DNA of 64,000 nucleotides from Streptomyces massasporeus (GTDB taxonomy: Bacteria; Actinomycetota; Actinomycetes; Streptomycetales; Streptomycetaceae), in the NCBI RefSeq assembly GCF_014648995.1, contig NZ_BMSE01000001.1, forward strand, positions 496,001 to 560,000. The letters are read 5' to 3'. The first letter of the stretch is position 1; each line of letters opens with the position of its first letter. A program made the position numbers and the translations under genes. Below the pieces are notes generated by a model. It searched no databases and was not told where the DNA came from. It saw only the letters and a program-made list of their open reading frames with translations. Of this stretch, positions 37,244 through 46,223 are shown one piece after another.

Positions 37244-37747
37244 CTAGGCCCGCAGCCACTCCGTGACCACCACGTCCTCGCCCGCCCGCAACCGCAGGGC
37301 GAACGGGCCGGACAGAGGCACATCGCCCGTGAAGCGGCCCAGGTCGTCGGCCGTGAGCGGGGAGCCGGGACGCGGTCCGCCGAGGACCTCGATCCGGGCC
37401 GGCTGGGGCGGCAGCACCTGCCCCATCAGCCCCCGTGCGGTCACCTCCACGTCGACGGTCACCTCGCCCGCCCGGAAGGTCAGCATCCGGGGCACGTCGG
37501 TGGCGCCCCGGACCGGGAGGGCGTCGACCAGCGAGTCGAAGGTCAGCTCGGCCACACGCGCGTCCAGGTCGTGCAGCGCGTAGGCGTCGACCGCGATCTG
37601 CTGGAGCTCCGCCGGCACCGGGTCGAGGACGGCGGCGGCCTGCCGCAGCTCCTCCTCCAGCAACCCGGCGTCGAACTCCTCGTCGCCCCAGTCCTCTTCG
37701 CCCGACAGGCCGTCGTCGTTCATGTCCGTGTCGTTCACGTCGCTCAC
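37244..37747 (-). CDS. Acidic protein coupled to the ECF sigma factor (candidate sigma partner)
   Basis: The GTG start at 37747 overlaps the sigma-factor stop (GTGA), so the two are co-translated. The 167-aa product has a very acidic N-terminus (EEDWGDEEFDAGLLEEELRQ), then AVDAYALHDLDARVAEL, then a beta-rich C-terminal domain (LTFRAGEVTVDVEV; GPFALRLRAGEDVVV). There is no membrane helix, so it is not a classic membrane anti-sigma. I do not recognise a named family. Start-stop overlap with an ECF sigma gene is common for anti-sigma or sigma-control proteins. By that logic it may bind the sigma factor, but this is inference. Confidence 0.75.
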   Translation of the reverse strand: MSDVNDTDMNDDGLSGEEDWGDEEFDAGLLEEELRQAAAVLDPVPAELQQIAVDAYALHDLDARVAELTFDSLVDALPVRGATDVPRMLTFRAGEVTVDVEVTARGLMGQVLPPQPARIEVLGGPRPGSPLTADDLGRFTGDVPLSGPFALRLRAGEDVVVTEWLRA

Positions 37748-38319
37748 ATCGCCCCCCGCGCCTCGAGCCGGGCCCGCAGGCGCCGCAGACAGCGCTGGCG
37801 CAGCGGCCCGATGCTGCCCACCGCGATCCCCAGCGCGGCGGACACGTCCTGGTAGCTGGGCGGCGGCGTGGCCATCAGCACGCGCAGCAACTGCCTGCAC
37901 CGCTCGCCCAGTTCCTCGAACTCCTGCCACAGCCGCCGTACGCGTTCGCTCTGCGCGGCGGCCTCCTCGGAGTCGAGCAGCGACTGTTCCGGGGTGCCGT
38001 CCTCGCTGACCCGGTCCAGCAGCCGCGGATCGTCCGTCAGGGTCAGCCGCTGGGAGTTCCTGATGACCTTGAGACACTCGTGGCGGGCCGTGCTGGCCAG
38101 CCACGCGCCGGCCTTGCCGGGCTCACGGATCCGCCCGAGGTGCTGGGCGAAGCGGAACCAGGCCGTCTGATAGACCTCGTGGGCGTCGGCGTCGGAGAGC
38201 CGGTGGGCCCGGACGACGGACCACACCAGCGGGCTCAGCCCCTCCACGAGCGCCTTCCAGGCCCCCGCGTCACCGTCGGCGGCCGCCTGGACGAGCGCGC
38301 CGGCATCAGTACGGTCCAC
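37744..38319 (-). CDS. ECF (sigma-70 family) sigma factor
   Basis: A GTG start at 38319, preceded by GGGGTGGGG, gives 191 aa. Region 2 (LSPLVWSVVRAHRLSDADAH, then VYQTAWFRFAQHL) and region 4 (PPPSYQDVSAALGIAVGSIG, then RQRCLRRLR) are clear. A longer open frame continues into the protease gene and is a shadow. It is probably transcribed with the subtilisin gene 62 bp upstream and the acidic protein gene that overlaps its stop. The target promoters are unknown. Confidence 0.92.
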   Translation of the reverse strand: MDRTDAGALVQAAADGDAGAWKALVEGLSPLVWSVVRAHRLSDADAHEVYQTAWFRFAQHLGRIREPGKAGAWLASTARHECLKVIRNSQRLTLTDDPRLLDRVSEDGTPEQSLLDSEEAAAQSERVRRLWQEFEELGERCRQLLRVLMATPPPSYQDVSAALGIAVGSIGPLRQRCLRRLRARLEARGAM

Positions 38320-38381
38320 GGCAGCCCCACCCCTCGAATACGGCACGTCATCGTACGCCGTGGAGGGGACGGTTCCGGCCC

Positions 38382-39812
38382 TCACAGCCCGGCGCCGAGG
38401 CGCACGACCGGGACCGGGCGCCAGGTGGGCGGACGCAGTGCCGGGACGTGCGCGCCGCGCACTTCCGCGAACTCCGCGTTGGCGGCGAGCAGTTGCCGCC
38501 GGGCCGTGCGCGGGTCGGACTCCTTGTGCGCCGTCATGTGGGCGGCCACCAGGCCGGCGGTCACGGGGGTCGCGAAGGAGGTGCCGCTCCACTGCGCGTA
38601 CCCCTCGAACATCACCTGGTCCGGCTTGGCGGCGTCGCCCTCGTCGCTCAAGACGCCGCTGTGGCGGGGGTGCTGGCAGGTGCAACCGTAGGAGAAGCCG
38701 TAGCGGCAGGCGTCGTACGTGGAGTGCTGGTACACGTACGGGACGGGCGAGTCGAAGCCGGTGAGGGGGCTGGTGAGGCGCTCTCCGGGGGCGTAGACCT
38801 TCACCCAGGGGCCATGGTTGGTGAAGCATGCGCCGAACTCTCCGTCGCTGCGCAGGGCGCCGACCGACAGCACGGAGTCCTCCCAGCCGGGCAGATCGGC
38901 GTAGGCGGCGGGCCAGAAGGGCGCCGCGCTGGCGTTGTTGCCCGCGGCGGCGACCAGCAGGGTGCGCTGCTCGCGCAGTTCCCGCATGAAGTTCTCGACG
39001 CCGAGCAGACCGTCGGTGCGGCCGTTGGAGGTGCCGGCGGAGAGGCTGAGGACGTCGGGCCAGCCGCCGGCGTCGACGGCCTCGAAGAGCTTCTCGCCGA
39101 ACTCCGACTCCAGAATGGCTCCGGCGTCGTTCAGGGTGCCGCGGACGGAGATGTCGGTGTTGGGCGCGACGGCGGCGACGAGCCCGGCGATGAACGTGCC
39201 GTGGCCGACGTACTGATGGAGGATCCCCTGGTCGTCGCACTCCTGGAGCTGGGCGTCGCCGTCGGTGTGGGCCAGCAGGCCGCAGGAGCGGTAGTCGTGC
39301 ATGAGGCCGGTGTCGACGACGAGGACGCCGACGGCGGTGTCCGGGTCGTGGGGCGTGTCGGCGGCGGCCGGATTGGGCGGCTCGCTGAGCGGGGCGGGGA
39401 CCGGTTCGTCGCCGGGGCAGGCGTTGACCGCGATGTGCACCACGTGGTTGCGGGCGACCATCCGGCGCCCGGCCCGGGACTCCTGTTCCCGTACGGAGCG
39501 CAGGGCGTGGGCGACGGCCCGGTCGGCGTCCCGGGCGCCCTCGCCGGGGTCGCCGACACGGATGCGGGTGATGCCACTGCGGTTGGTCTGCGGGCCCGCC
39601 CGGCGGATCTGCTCCTGATCGAGGTCGGGTGCGGCCGTGAAGTGCGCCCGTACCGTGTCCTCCACGATCCGGGCCTCCTCGCCGTCGCGAACGAGGACCA
39701 CACCCTTCTCGTACATGAACTCCGCCGAGTCGTCCGGGCCCATCGCCAGGGGGACGTCCGGCATCGAGCGCTGGATCTGGTCGAACTGCTCGTGGAATCG
39801 CTGAGGTGCCAT
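38382..39812 (-). CDS. Cytoplasmic subtilisin-like (S8) serine protease
   Basis: This 476-aa S8 peptidase has Asp-167 in VVDTGLMHD, His-204 in GHGTFIAGLV, the oxyanion Asn in AAAGNNAS and Ser-412 in GTSFATPVTAG. There is no signal peptide or membrane segment, unusual for a subtilisin, so it should act inside the cell. Residues 1-155 form an N-terminal extension rather than a normal secretion prodomain. It is first in an operon with the ECF sigma factor and the acidic protein, and divergent from the TPR-CHAT gene (131 bp between starts). Confidence 0.9.
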   Translation of the reverse strand: MAPQRFHEQFDQIQRSMPDVPLAMGPDDSAEFMYEKGVVLVRDGEEARIVEDTVRAHFTAAPDLDQEQIRRAGPQTNRSGITRIRVGDPGEGARDADRAVAHALRSVREQESRAGRRMVARNHVVHIAVNACPGDEPVPAPLSEPPNPAAADTPHDPDTAVGVLVVDTGLMHDYRSCGLLAHTDGDAQLQECDDQGILHQYVGHGTFIAGLVAAVAPNTDISVRGTLNDAGAILESEFGEKLFEAVDAGGWPDVLSLSAGTSNGRTDGLLGVENFMRELREQRTLLVAAAGNNASAAPFWPAAYADLPGWEDSVLSVGALRSDGEFGACFTNHGPWVKVYAPGERLTSPLTGFDSPVPYVYQHSTYDACRYGFSYGCTCQHPRHSGVLSDEGDAAKPDQVMFEGYAQWSGTSFATPVTAGLVAAHMTAHKESDPRTARRQLLAANAEFAEVRGAHVPALRPPTWRPVPVVRLGAGL

Positions 39813-39943
39813 GGCGGGTCCTCCCGTTGGTGCGACGGCGTCGACCGGTTCCGCTGAGCGGTCGTCAACATGAGCCGCCTCGCCGTCCCTTGATACAGCT
39901 CGACACCTGTGTGGTGCGCTCCGGGACCACTACCATCCGAGGA

Positions 39944-42550
39944 GTGACAGCGCGAAGCGACTCGGTGACGGAACTGCTGCCGATGGTGTTCGCCGACCCG
40001 GGCGAGGCGCTCGCGAGGGCCCGGGCGCTGCTCGACGCCGGCCCCACCCCGCTGGACGCCTCGGTCGCCCACCAGGTGATCGGCATCTGGCAGCGGGACT
40101 TCGGCGATCTGCGGCTCGCGCTGCACCACCTGCGGCGGGCCCGGGAGTGCGCGGCGCGCGCCGACTCGGCCGACCGCGAGGCGGACGTGCTGGCCACACT
40201 GGGCGTGGCGCTGGTGCACGCGGGCCGCACCCGGGAGGGCCTGTCGGCCTTCGAGCGGGGTGTCGCGCGGGGCGCGGGGCACACCAGGGCGCGGGTGCTG
40301 TACCGGCGGGCGTACGTGTGGTGGGTGCTCGGTCACCATCGGGAGGCGCTGGAGGACGTGCGCCGGGCGGTGCCCGTGCTGCGGCAGGCGGACGACGTGA
40401 TCTGGACGGCGCGGGCCCTGACCCTGCGGGCCACCGTGCATCTTGCGCTGGGGTCGGTGGAGCGGGCGGAGGCGGACTTCACGGCGGCCGAGGCGCTGTG
40501 GGACACCACCGGCCAGGAGCACGACAAGGCCGACGCCGTGGAGAGCCGGGGCCTGGCCGCGTTCCGGTCGGGGGACGTACCGGCGGCGCTGCGGCTGCTG
40601 GACGAGGCGGAGGAGCGGTACGCCCGGCTCGGCACGCCGACGTTCATGCTGAACATCCGGCGCTGCGAGGTGCTGATGGCCGCCGGTCTCGCCCCGGAGG
40701 CGCTGGCCGAGGCGGACGCGGCGATCGGGAAGCTGGACGGCATCGGCGGGCAGTCCACCCGCAAGGCGGAGCTGCTGCTGGCCGCCGCGCGGGCCGCCCG
40801 GCCCGCGGGCGATCCGCACACGGCGATCGCCCGTGCGGCCCTCGCGGTACGGCTGTTCGCCGGGCAGCGGCGCACCTGGTGGGAGACGCACGCCCGGCTG
40901 GTGCTGATCGAGGCCCGGCACGCGGCCGGGCGCGGCTCGGGGCGGCTGGTCGCCGACGCCGCCGCGGTGGCCGGGAAGCTGGCGTCCTTCGGCTCACCGG
41001 CCGCGCCGGAGGCGTCGCTGCTCGCGGGCCGGATCGCGCTGGATCTGGGCTGGACGGCGGACGCGGAACGGCACTTGGCCGTGGCCGCGCGCAGCCGGCG
41101 CAGTGGTCCGCCCCTGGCGCGGATGACGGGCTGGGCGGCGCAGGCGCTGCGGGCGCAGGCCGCCGGGTCGGCCCGGGGCGTGCTGGAGGCCTGCCGACGG
41201 GGCCTGGACGTCCTCGACGACCACCGGATGACACTGGGCGCCTCGGAACTGCGGGCCCGTGCCACCGAACAGGGCGCGGAGCTCGCGGCCTTGGCGCAGC
41301 GGGCCAGTCTGGTCTCCGGCGGGCCGCGGCGGCTGCTGGTGTGGAGCGAGCGCTGGCGTGCGACCGTGCTGTCCACACCGCCGACCCGGCCGCCCGCCGA
41401 CCCGGAGCTGCTCAGCGGCATGACGGCCTTCCGCGAGATCGCCTCGCGTGCGGAGGCCGCCCGGATGGAGGGCCGGCCGGTCCCGGCGCTGGAGCGTGAA
41501 CAGCGGCGTCTGGAGCGGGAGATCCGCTCCCGCACGCTGCACATGAGGGGCGAGGCGCCCGGGGGCGGCGACCGGTTCGACGTCGCCCGGCTGCTGGAGC
41601 GGCTGGGCGACGAGGTCCTGCTGGTGGAGCTGGCCGTCCTCGACGGACGGGTGCAGGTCCTGCTGTGCGGGCGGGGGCGGGTGCGCCGGTACGAGGCCGG
41701 GCTGCTCGCCGAGGCCGAGACCGAGTCCGAACACGTACAGGCGGGGCTGCGGCGACTGGCCCACCCCGGGGCGGAGGCCCGGCTTCCGGTGGTGGAGGCG
41801 GCGGGGCGGCGGCTGGAGGAACTGCTCCTCGGCCCGGCGGCGGCGCAGCTGGGCGGGGGTCCGGTGGTGATCGTGCCGCCGGGGCGGCTGCACCGGGTGC
41901 CGTGGGCGCTGCTGCCGTCGCTGCGGGAACGGGTGCTCAGCGTGTCGCCGTCGGCGGGCAGCTGGTTGCGGGCCCGGGAGACCGCGCCGCCGCCGGAGGG
42001 CTGCCATGTGCTGGTGCGCGGCCCGGGCCTGGCGACCGGCGGTGCCGAGGTGCCCGAGCTGGCCGGCCGGTACGGCTGTGCGACGGTCCTGGAGGAGGAC
42101 GAGGCGCGGGTGCCGCGGGTGCTGGAGGAGCTGGACGGGGCGGCGCTGGCGCACATCGCCGCGCACGGCACGTTCCGCGCGGACAGTCCGCTGTTCTCGT
42201 CCCTGCGGATGGCCGACGGGCCGATCGTCGTGCACGACTTCGAGCGGCTGGACCGCAGCCCGTACCGGATCATCCTGTCCTGCTGCGACACCGCCCGCCT
42301 CGCCTCCGTCGGCGCCGACGAACTGCTGGGCCTGGTCACGGCGTTGCTGCCGCTCGGCACAGCCGGGGTGGTGGCGTGCAGCGCGCCCGTGAACGACGCC
42401 GCGGTGGTGCCGCTGATGCTCGCGCTGCACAAGGGCCTCGACGCCGGCCTGTCCCTGGCGGAAGCACTGCGCGACGCCCGGGCCGCCCTGCCGGGCGACG
42501 CGCTGCACCAGGCGACGGGCTGGGCGTTCTCGGCGTTCGGGGCGGCCTGA
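39944..42550 (+). CDS. TPR-CHAT protease
   Basis: A GTG start at 39944 gives 868 aa (a GTG at 39965 is possible). Residues about 20-450 are helical TPR-like repeats. A linker rich in charged helix (MEGRPVPALEREQRRLEREI) follows. The C-terminal 250 residues form a CHAT caspase-like domain with VVIVPPGRLHRVPWALLPSL, His-741 in HIAAHGTF and Cys-781 in ILSCCDTAR, so the catalytic dyad is intact. CHAT proteins are cysteine proteases that often act in signalling or defence cascades. It is divergent from the S8 protease-sigma factor operon. Its 3' end begins a degenerate repeat tract. Confidence 0.9.
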   Translation: MTARSDSVTELLPMVFADPGEALARARALLDAGPTPLDASVAHQVIGIWQRDFGDLRLALHHLRRARECAARADSADREADVLATLGVALVHAGRTREGLSAFERGVARGAGHTRARVLYRRAYVWWVLGHHREALEDVRRAVPVLRQADDVIWTARALTLRATVHLALGSVERAEADFTAAEALWDTTGQEHDKADAVESRGLAAFRSGDVPAALRLLDEAEERYARLGTPTFMLNIRRCEVLMAAGLAPEALAEADAAIGKLDGIGGQSTRKAELLLAAARAARPAGDPHTAIARAALAVRLFAGQRRTWWETHARLVLIEARHAAGRGSGRLVADAAAVAGKLASFGSPAAPEASLLAGRIALDLGWTADAERHLAVAARSRRSGPPLARMTGWAAQALRAQAAGSARGVLEACRRGLDVLDDHRMTLGASELRARATEQGAELAALAQRASLVSGGPRRLLVWSERWRATVLSTPPTRPPADPELLSGMTAFREIASRAEAARMEGRPVPALEREQRRLEREIRSRTLHMRGEAPGGGDRFDVARLLERLGDEVLLVELAVLDGRVQVLLCGRGRVRRYEAGLLAEAETESEHVQAGLRRLAHPGAEARLPVVEAAGRRLEELLLGPAAAQLGGGPVVIVPPGRLHRVPWALLPSLRERVLSVSPSAGSWLRARETAPPPEGCHVLVRGPGLATGGAEVPELAGRYGCATVLEEDEARVPRVLEELDGAALAHIAAHGTFRADSPLFSSLRMADGPIVVHDFERLDRSPYRIILSCCDTARLASVGADELLGLVTALLPLGTAGVVACSAPVNDAAVVPLMLALHKGLDAGLSLAEALRDARAALPGDALHQATGWAFSAFGAA

Positions 42551-42778
42551 CCGGGGTCCCATGGTTCGGGGCGGCCCGCGCCGCGGCCCGACCCGTCGGG
42601 GTGGCCCGCCCGGTCCCACTACTCAAGGCGGCCTGATCCGGTCCCGCTGTTCGGGGGGGGCTGTGCCGGTCCCACTGTCCGGGAGGCCCGCCCCCGCCCC
42701 ACTCCTCGGGATGGCGGCCCGCTGTTCGGGGCGGGCTGCCCCGCCCCCGCGAAGGCCCCGCCCCGGCCCCGTCCTTGT
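42538..42778. repeat. Degenerate tandem repeats after the CHAT gene
   Basis: About ten degenerate units of 20-30 bp, each with a GGGGCGGCC-like block followed by a GGTCCC(A/G)CT-like block and ending in GTTC/CTC. The first unit overlaps the last codons and stop of the CHAT gene. No gene lies in this 280-bp convergent gap. Confidence 0.7.
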
Positions 42779-42815
42779 GGCGGCCTGACCCGTCCCCTGT
42801 TCGGGTCAGGCCGCC
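42779..42815. terminator. Bidirectional hairpin terminator
   Basis: A perfect 13-bp stem GGCGGCCTGACCC (42779-42791) pairs with 42803-42815 around an 11-nt loop. It lies between the convergent CHAT and LuxR genes and looks like the last, symmetrical unit of the repeat tract. Confidence 0.85.
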
Positions 42816-42828
42816 GGTCCCGGGCCGG

Positions 42829-44553
42829 TCAGGCCGGCTGGGCTTCCGGTGTGTGGTCCAGGGGCAGGGCGCCGCGGTCGCTCGCGCCGAGTCGGGCGTA
42901 GGCGCTGTACAGGTGGTTGCCGACGGTGCGGACGGACAGCGTGAGGCGCTCGGCGATCTGCCGGTTGGTGAGGCCTGTCGCCGCCAGGGTGACGATCTGC
43001 CGCTGCCGGGCGGTGAGTTCGCCGAGGACCAGCCCGGACAGTGCGGGCGTGCGGGCGCCCTGGCAGCGCCGGGCCAGGGCGACGGCCCGGGTGCGGGAGT
43101 GCCGGGCGGCGCGCGGGTCCCCATGGACGCCTACGGCCTGGGCGTACGCCTCGGCGGCGAACAGCAACAATCCCCGCCGCTCCAGCTCCCCGGCCACCTC
43201 GTCCAGGTCCGGGCCGTCGGCACGGGTGAGTGCGTCGGCGTGCCGGGCGAAGACGCCGTCGAGCCGGTCGATGACCTTCTCGGGGGCGCCGAGGCGCACG
43301 GCGTCGTAGGGGTCGGTGAGATCCTCCAGGTCCGGAGCCGGATCGCCCGGGCTGTCCACCGCCGCCGCGGCGCGGTCGAGTTCGGCCCGGCAGGACGCGT
43401 GTCCGGGCTCGCCCCGCAGGCCTTCCCGCGCCCAGGCCGCCGCCTCCCGCACCTCCCCGCGCAACCACGCGAACCGGGCGCGCACGGCTGCGTACCCGCC
43501 CGGCAGCACACCGCCCCCGACGACCAGCCACTCCCCCACCGGCGTGGCCACCGCCCGTACGTCGGCCTGGTCGATCCGGCGGGCCAGGGCGGCCGACTCG
43601 GCGTCGAGAGCGGCGGCGTACACGTCGGCCGTCCGGGCCAGCCGGCGGGCCCGCAGCCGGCCCGCCGCGGCCCGGAGCACCGGCCCGTACAGGGGGTGTG
43701 CGAGACGGACGGCACCATGGTCGTCGACCTCGATCAGGCCGTCGGACTCCAGCACTTCGAGGGCGCCGAGGTCCAGGTCGTCCAGGTGCGAGGGCAGGGG
43801 CTCGGCGAAGGCGAGGCGGTCCAGGGTCTCGCGTTCGAGCGGGCAGGTCCGGCCGAGGACCGGGGCGGTGCGTTCACGGACGGCCGTGGTCAGCGGGACG
43901 GGGCCCCGCCAGGCCCGCTCATCGGTGCCCGGGACGGGGGTCAGCAGCCCGCGCACCGCCCCCAGCATGTCGCGCAGCAACCGCAGATCGCCCCGGCTCA
44001 GACGGCACAGCCGGTTCGCGGTGAGCGCGTCGAGCGGGCCGGCGCCGGCCGTGAGCAGCCGGCCGGTCTCCTCCTCGGGCAGCGGCTCCAGCGCGAGGCG
44101 CGGCAGGACTTCGCCGGTCCACAGCCGGGAGATCGCGCCGGGCACCGGGGCGCCGTCCGTGGCGACGACCAGCAGCCGGGTCCGCCCGTGCACGGCGAGT
44201 TGGTGGACGAGGGCGGCGGAGGCGTCGTCGAGCAGGTGCGCGTCGTCCACCAGCAGCGTGCGGACACCGGACAGCAGCCGGACCGCGCGGTGCAACGTGA
44301 CCGACTCCGGCAGCAGATGGGCGAACGCCGCGAAGGGGATGGTTCGGCTCTCGGGCGTACCGGCCGCCCGCGCGCAGTCGGTGCCACGGACCGCCTCGGC
44401 GACGAGGCGGGTCTTGCCGCAGCCCGCCGGACCCGTCACCACGATGCCGCGCCGCACGCCGGTCGACGACCGCCGGACCAGGTCCAGTTCGTCCTCCCGC
44501 CCGGCGAACGGCCAGGGCAGCTCCAGCGTCGTCACGTCCCTCTCGTAAGTCAT
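42829..44553 (-). CDS. Large LuxR-family (LAL-type) ATP-binding regulator
   Basis: An ATG at 44553 gives 574 aa (nine codons more if the upstream start at 44580 is used). The N-terminal STAND/AAA-like ATPase has Walker A VTGPAGCGKTRLV and Walker B RTLLVDDAHLL. A helical middle follows, and the C-terminus is a LuxR helix-turn-helix (ELTARQRQIVTLAATGLTNR, then AERLTLSVRTVGNHL). Shorter than classic 900-residue LAL regulators, it resembles the medium-size group. It is divergent from the metzincin-like gene 99 bp away, which may be a target. Confidence 0.88.
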   Translation of the reverse strand: MTYERDVTTLELPWPFAGREDELDLVRRSSTGVRRGIVVTGPAGCGKTRLVAEAVRGTDCARAAGTPESRTIPFAAFAHLLPESVTLHRAVRLLSGVRTLLVDDAHLLDDASAALVHQLAVHGRTRLLVVATDGAPVPGAISRLWTGEVLPRLALEPLPEEETGRLLTAGAGPLDALTANRLCRLSRGDLRLLRDMLGAVRGLLTPVPGTDERAWRGPVPLTTAVRERTAPVLGRTCPLERETLDRLAFAEPLPSHLDDLDLGALEVLESDGLIEVDDHGAVRLAHPLYGPVLRAAAGRLRARRLARTADVYAAALDAESAALARRIDQADVRAVATPVGEWLVVGGGVLPGGYAAVRARFAWLRGEVREAAAWAREGLRGEPGHASCRAELDRAAAAVDSPGDPAPDLEDLTDPYDAVRLGAPEKVIDRLDGVFARHADALTRADGPDLDEVAGELERRGLLLFAAEAYAQAVGVHGDPRAARHSRTRAVALARRCQGARTPALSGLVLGELTARQRQIVTLAATGLTNRQIAERLTLSVRTVGNHLYSAYARLGASDRGALPLDHTPEAQPA

Positions 44554-44652
44554 CACACAGACATGAGCGCGGCTACTCACCTTTGATACAGGGCGACTTG
44601 AGTAGCCCCCGACTCAGGCGCCCGGGACGGGCCGCAGGGCAGGCTGTGGCCC

Positions 44653-45738
44653 ATGACCGCACGCTACTGCTCGCTGGCTCAGGCGCCGGCGCCGGCCTTC
44701 GCACCGGGGCCGGCGGCCGAGCGGCTGAGCGCGCTCGCGGGCGGGCGGCGGAAGTGGGTCAACGGCACCGTTCTGCACTACTGGTTCTTCGACGGTGACA
44801 CCGACGCGTCCGTCATCCCCGTGCCGGGGAGGGGGATGACGCGGCGGGTGTCGTGGGCCGGTGCCGAGGAGCAGCGCGACGTGGTGCGGTCGTGCTTCCG
44901 GGAGTGGCAGGACCTCGGCATCGGGATCGCCTTCACCGAGGTCGACGACCGCTCGGAGGCGGAACTGCGCATCGGGTTCCAGGCCGGCGACGGCTCCTGG
45001 TCGTCGGTGGGCCGGGACGCGCTGCTCGCCGGGCGGCAGGAACGCACCATGAACTTCGGCTGGGACCTGACCGCGCCCGGGGAGCGCGCGACGGCCCTGC
45101 ACCAGATCGGGCACGCGCTCGGCATGCTGCACGAGCACCAGAGTCCGTTCGCGGGCATCCACTGGGACGACGAGGCCGTCTACGCCGAGCTGGCGGGCCC
45201 GCCGCACCACTGGAGCCGGGAGCGGACGTACTACAACATCCTGCGCAAGCTCGGCCCCGACGAGGCCAACGGGTCCTTCTGGGACCCGCAGTCGATCATG
45301 GAGTTCCCGTTCGCGCCGGGGCTGATCCTGGAGCCGGAGCAGTATCGCGGGGGCCTCAACCCGCCCGGCACCCTGTCGGCCGCCGACAAGGAGGCGGTGC
45401 TGCGCTGGTATCCGCCGACGCATCCGCAGGGCTCGCCCGCGCTGGTGCCGTTCCGCTCGGCGCCGCTCGGGCTCGGCCCGGGCGAACAGGCGGACTTCGT
45501 GATCGACCCGCCGGAGACCCGCACGTACACGCTGGGCACCTTCGGCGACTGCGATGCCGTGGTGGTGCTCTTCGAGGAGCGGGACGGACGGCCCCGTTAC
45601 GTCGCGGGCCGGGACGACGGGGGAACCGAGCAGAACGCCACGATCGGCGCCCGGCTCGTCAAGGGCCGGCGCTATGTCGTCCGCGTACGCCTCTACTCCG
45701 CCTGGGGCAGCGGCGAGACGGCGGTGATGTGCTGGTGA
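44653..45738 (+). CDS. Metzincin/astacin-like protein with Gln in place of the catalytic Glu
   Basis: This 361-aa protein has a zinc-metalloprotease fold: VSWAGAEEQRDVVRSCFREW, a TMNFGWDL strand and the zinc-site helix ALHQIGHALGMLHEHQSP. The standard motif is HExxHxxGxxHE. Here residue 151 is Gln (CAG 45103-45105) while His-150, His-154 and His-160 are kept. SIMEFPFAPG is the likely Met-turn region (SIMxF). There is no signal peptide at the start. A C-terminal beta domain (about residues 265-361) ends in VRVRLYSAWGSGETAVM. Without the Glu base, proteolysis should be weak or absent, so this may be a binding pseudo-enzyme. Confidence 0.8.
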   Translation: MTARYCSLAQAPAPAFAPGPAAERLSALAGGRRKWVNGTVLHYWFFDGDTDASVIPVPGRGMTRRVSWAGAEEQRDVVRSCFREWQDLGIGIAFTEVDDRSEAELRIGFQAGDGSWSSVGRDALLAGRQERTMNFGWDLTAPGERATALHQIGHALGMLHEHQSPFAGIHWDDEAVYAELAGPPHHWSRERTYYNILRKLGPDEANGSFWDPQSIMEFPFAPGLILEPEQYRGGLNPPGTLSAADKEAVLRWYPPTHPQGSPALVPFRSAPLGLGPGEQADFVIDPPETRTYTLGTFGDCDAVVVLFEERDGRPRYVAGRDDGGTEQNATIGARLVKGRRYVVRVRLYSAWGSGETAVMCW

Positions 45739-45792
45739 CGGCACCCATCCGCCGCGCGGACACCTGAGCCACAGTCCGGCACCGGGGGAGCG

Positions 45793-45832
45793 GTCGAGGA
45801 CGTCGCCCATGGGGGTGGGTGACGTCCTCGAC
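45793..45832 (+). terminator. Hairpin terminator after the metzincin-like gene
   Basis: A perfect 12-bp stem GTCGAGGACGTC (45793-45804) pairs with 45821-45832 across a 16-nt loop, 55 bp after the stop at 45738. Confidence 0.8.
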
Positions 45833-46223
45833 CACGCCATGTGCCGGGGCACCGGCTCCCGCGGGCCGCGTGCGGCCCACCGGCGCGTGCGCCGCCATCC
45901 GCGCGTTCACGCCGATGTCCGGCCGGGGGCGGGGGCGCACGCGCGACGGACGCGACGCCGTCCGGGTCCCCGCCGAGAGCGGCGGGGCGGACGCGGGGCG
46001 CACCGGCCGGGGGACCGTGGATCCACCTCATGGGTGAAGAACGTTCAGCGGCGGCCGGCACCGGGCAGCGTGCTGGGAAAGGCCGGCAAGGGTGTTACCC
46101 CGTCCGGGTACCGACATCTACGCTTGACTGCTCTCGCGGTTGCACATCCGTATCGACCAGCGCACGAGGTGTCTACGGCCCCACTGCGCTCGCGGCGCAA
46201 CACCGGGGGATGGGGGGAAGCAA
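45833..46223. other. Intergenic stretch without a convincing gene
   Basis: About 390 bp between the terminator and the antiporter start. Open frames here are overlapping and have no matching composition. TTGACT near 46124 could be a -35 element for the antiporter, but no clear -10 was seen. Confidence 0.5.

Noticed and set aside
39131..40921. Long minus-strand frame across the protease/CHAT boundary
   Set aside because: It is antisense to the CHAT gene and off-frame in the protease gene; only the motif-bearing frames are kept.
44614..45852. Minus-strand open frame of 412 codons opposite the metzincin-like gene
   Set aside because: Antisense shadow with no recognisable fold.
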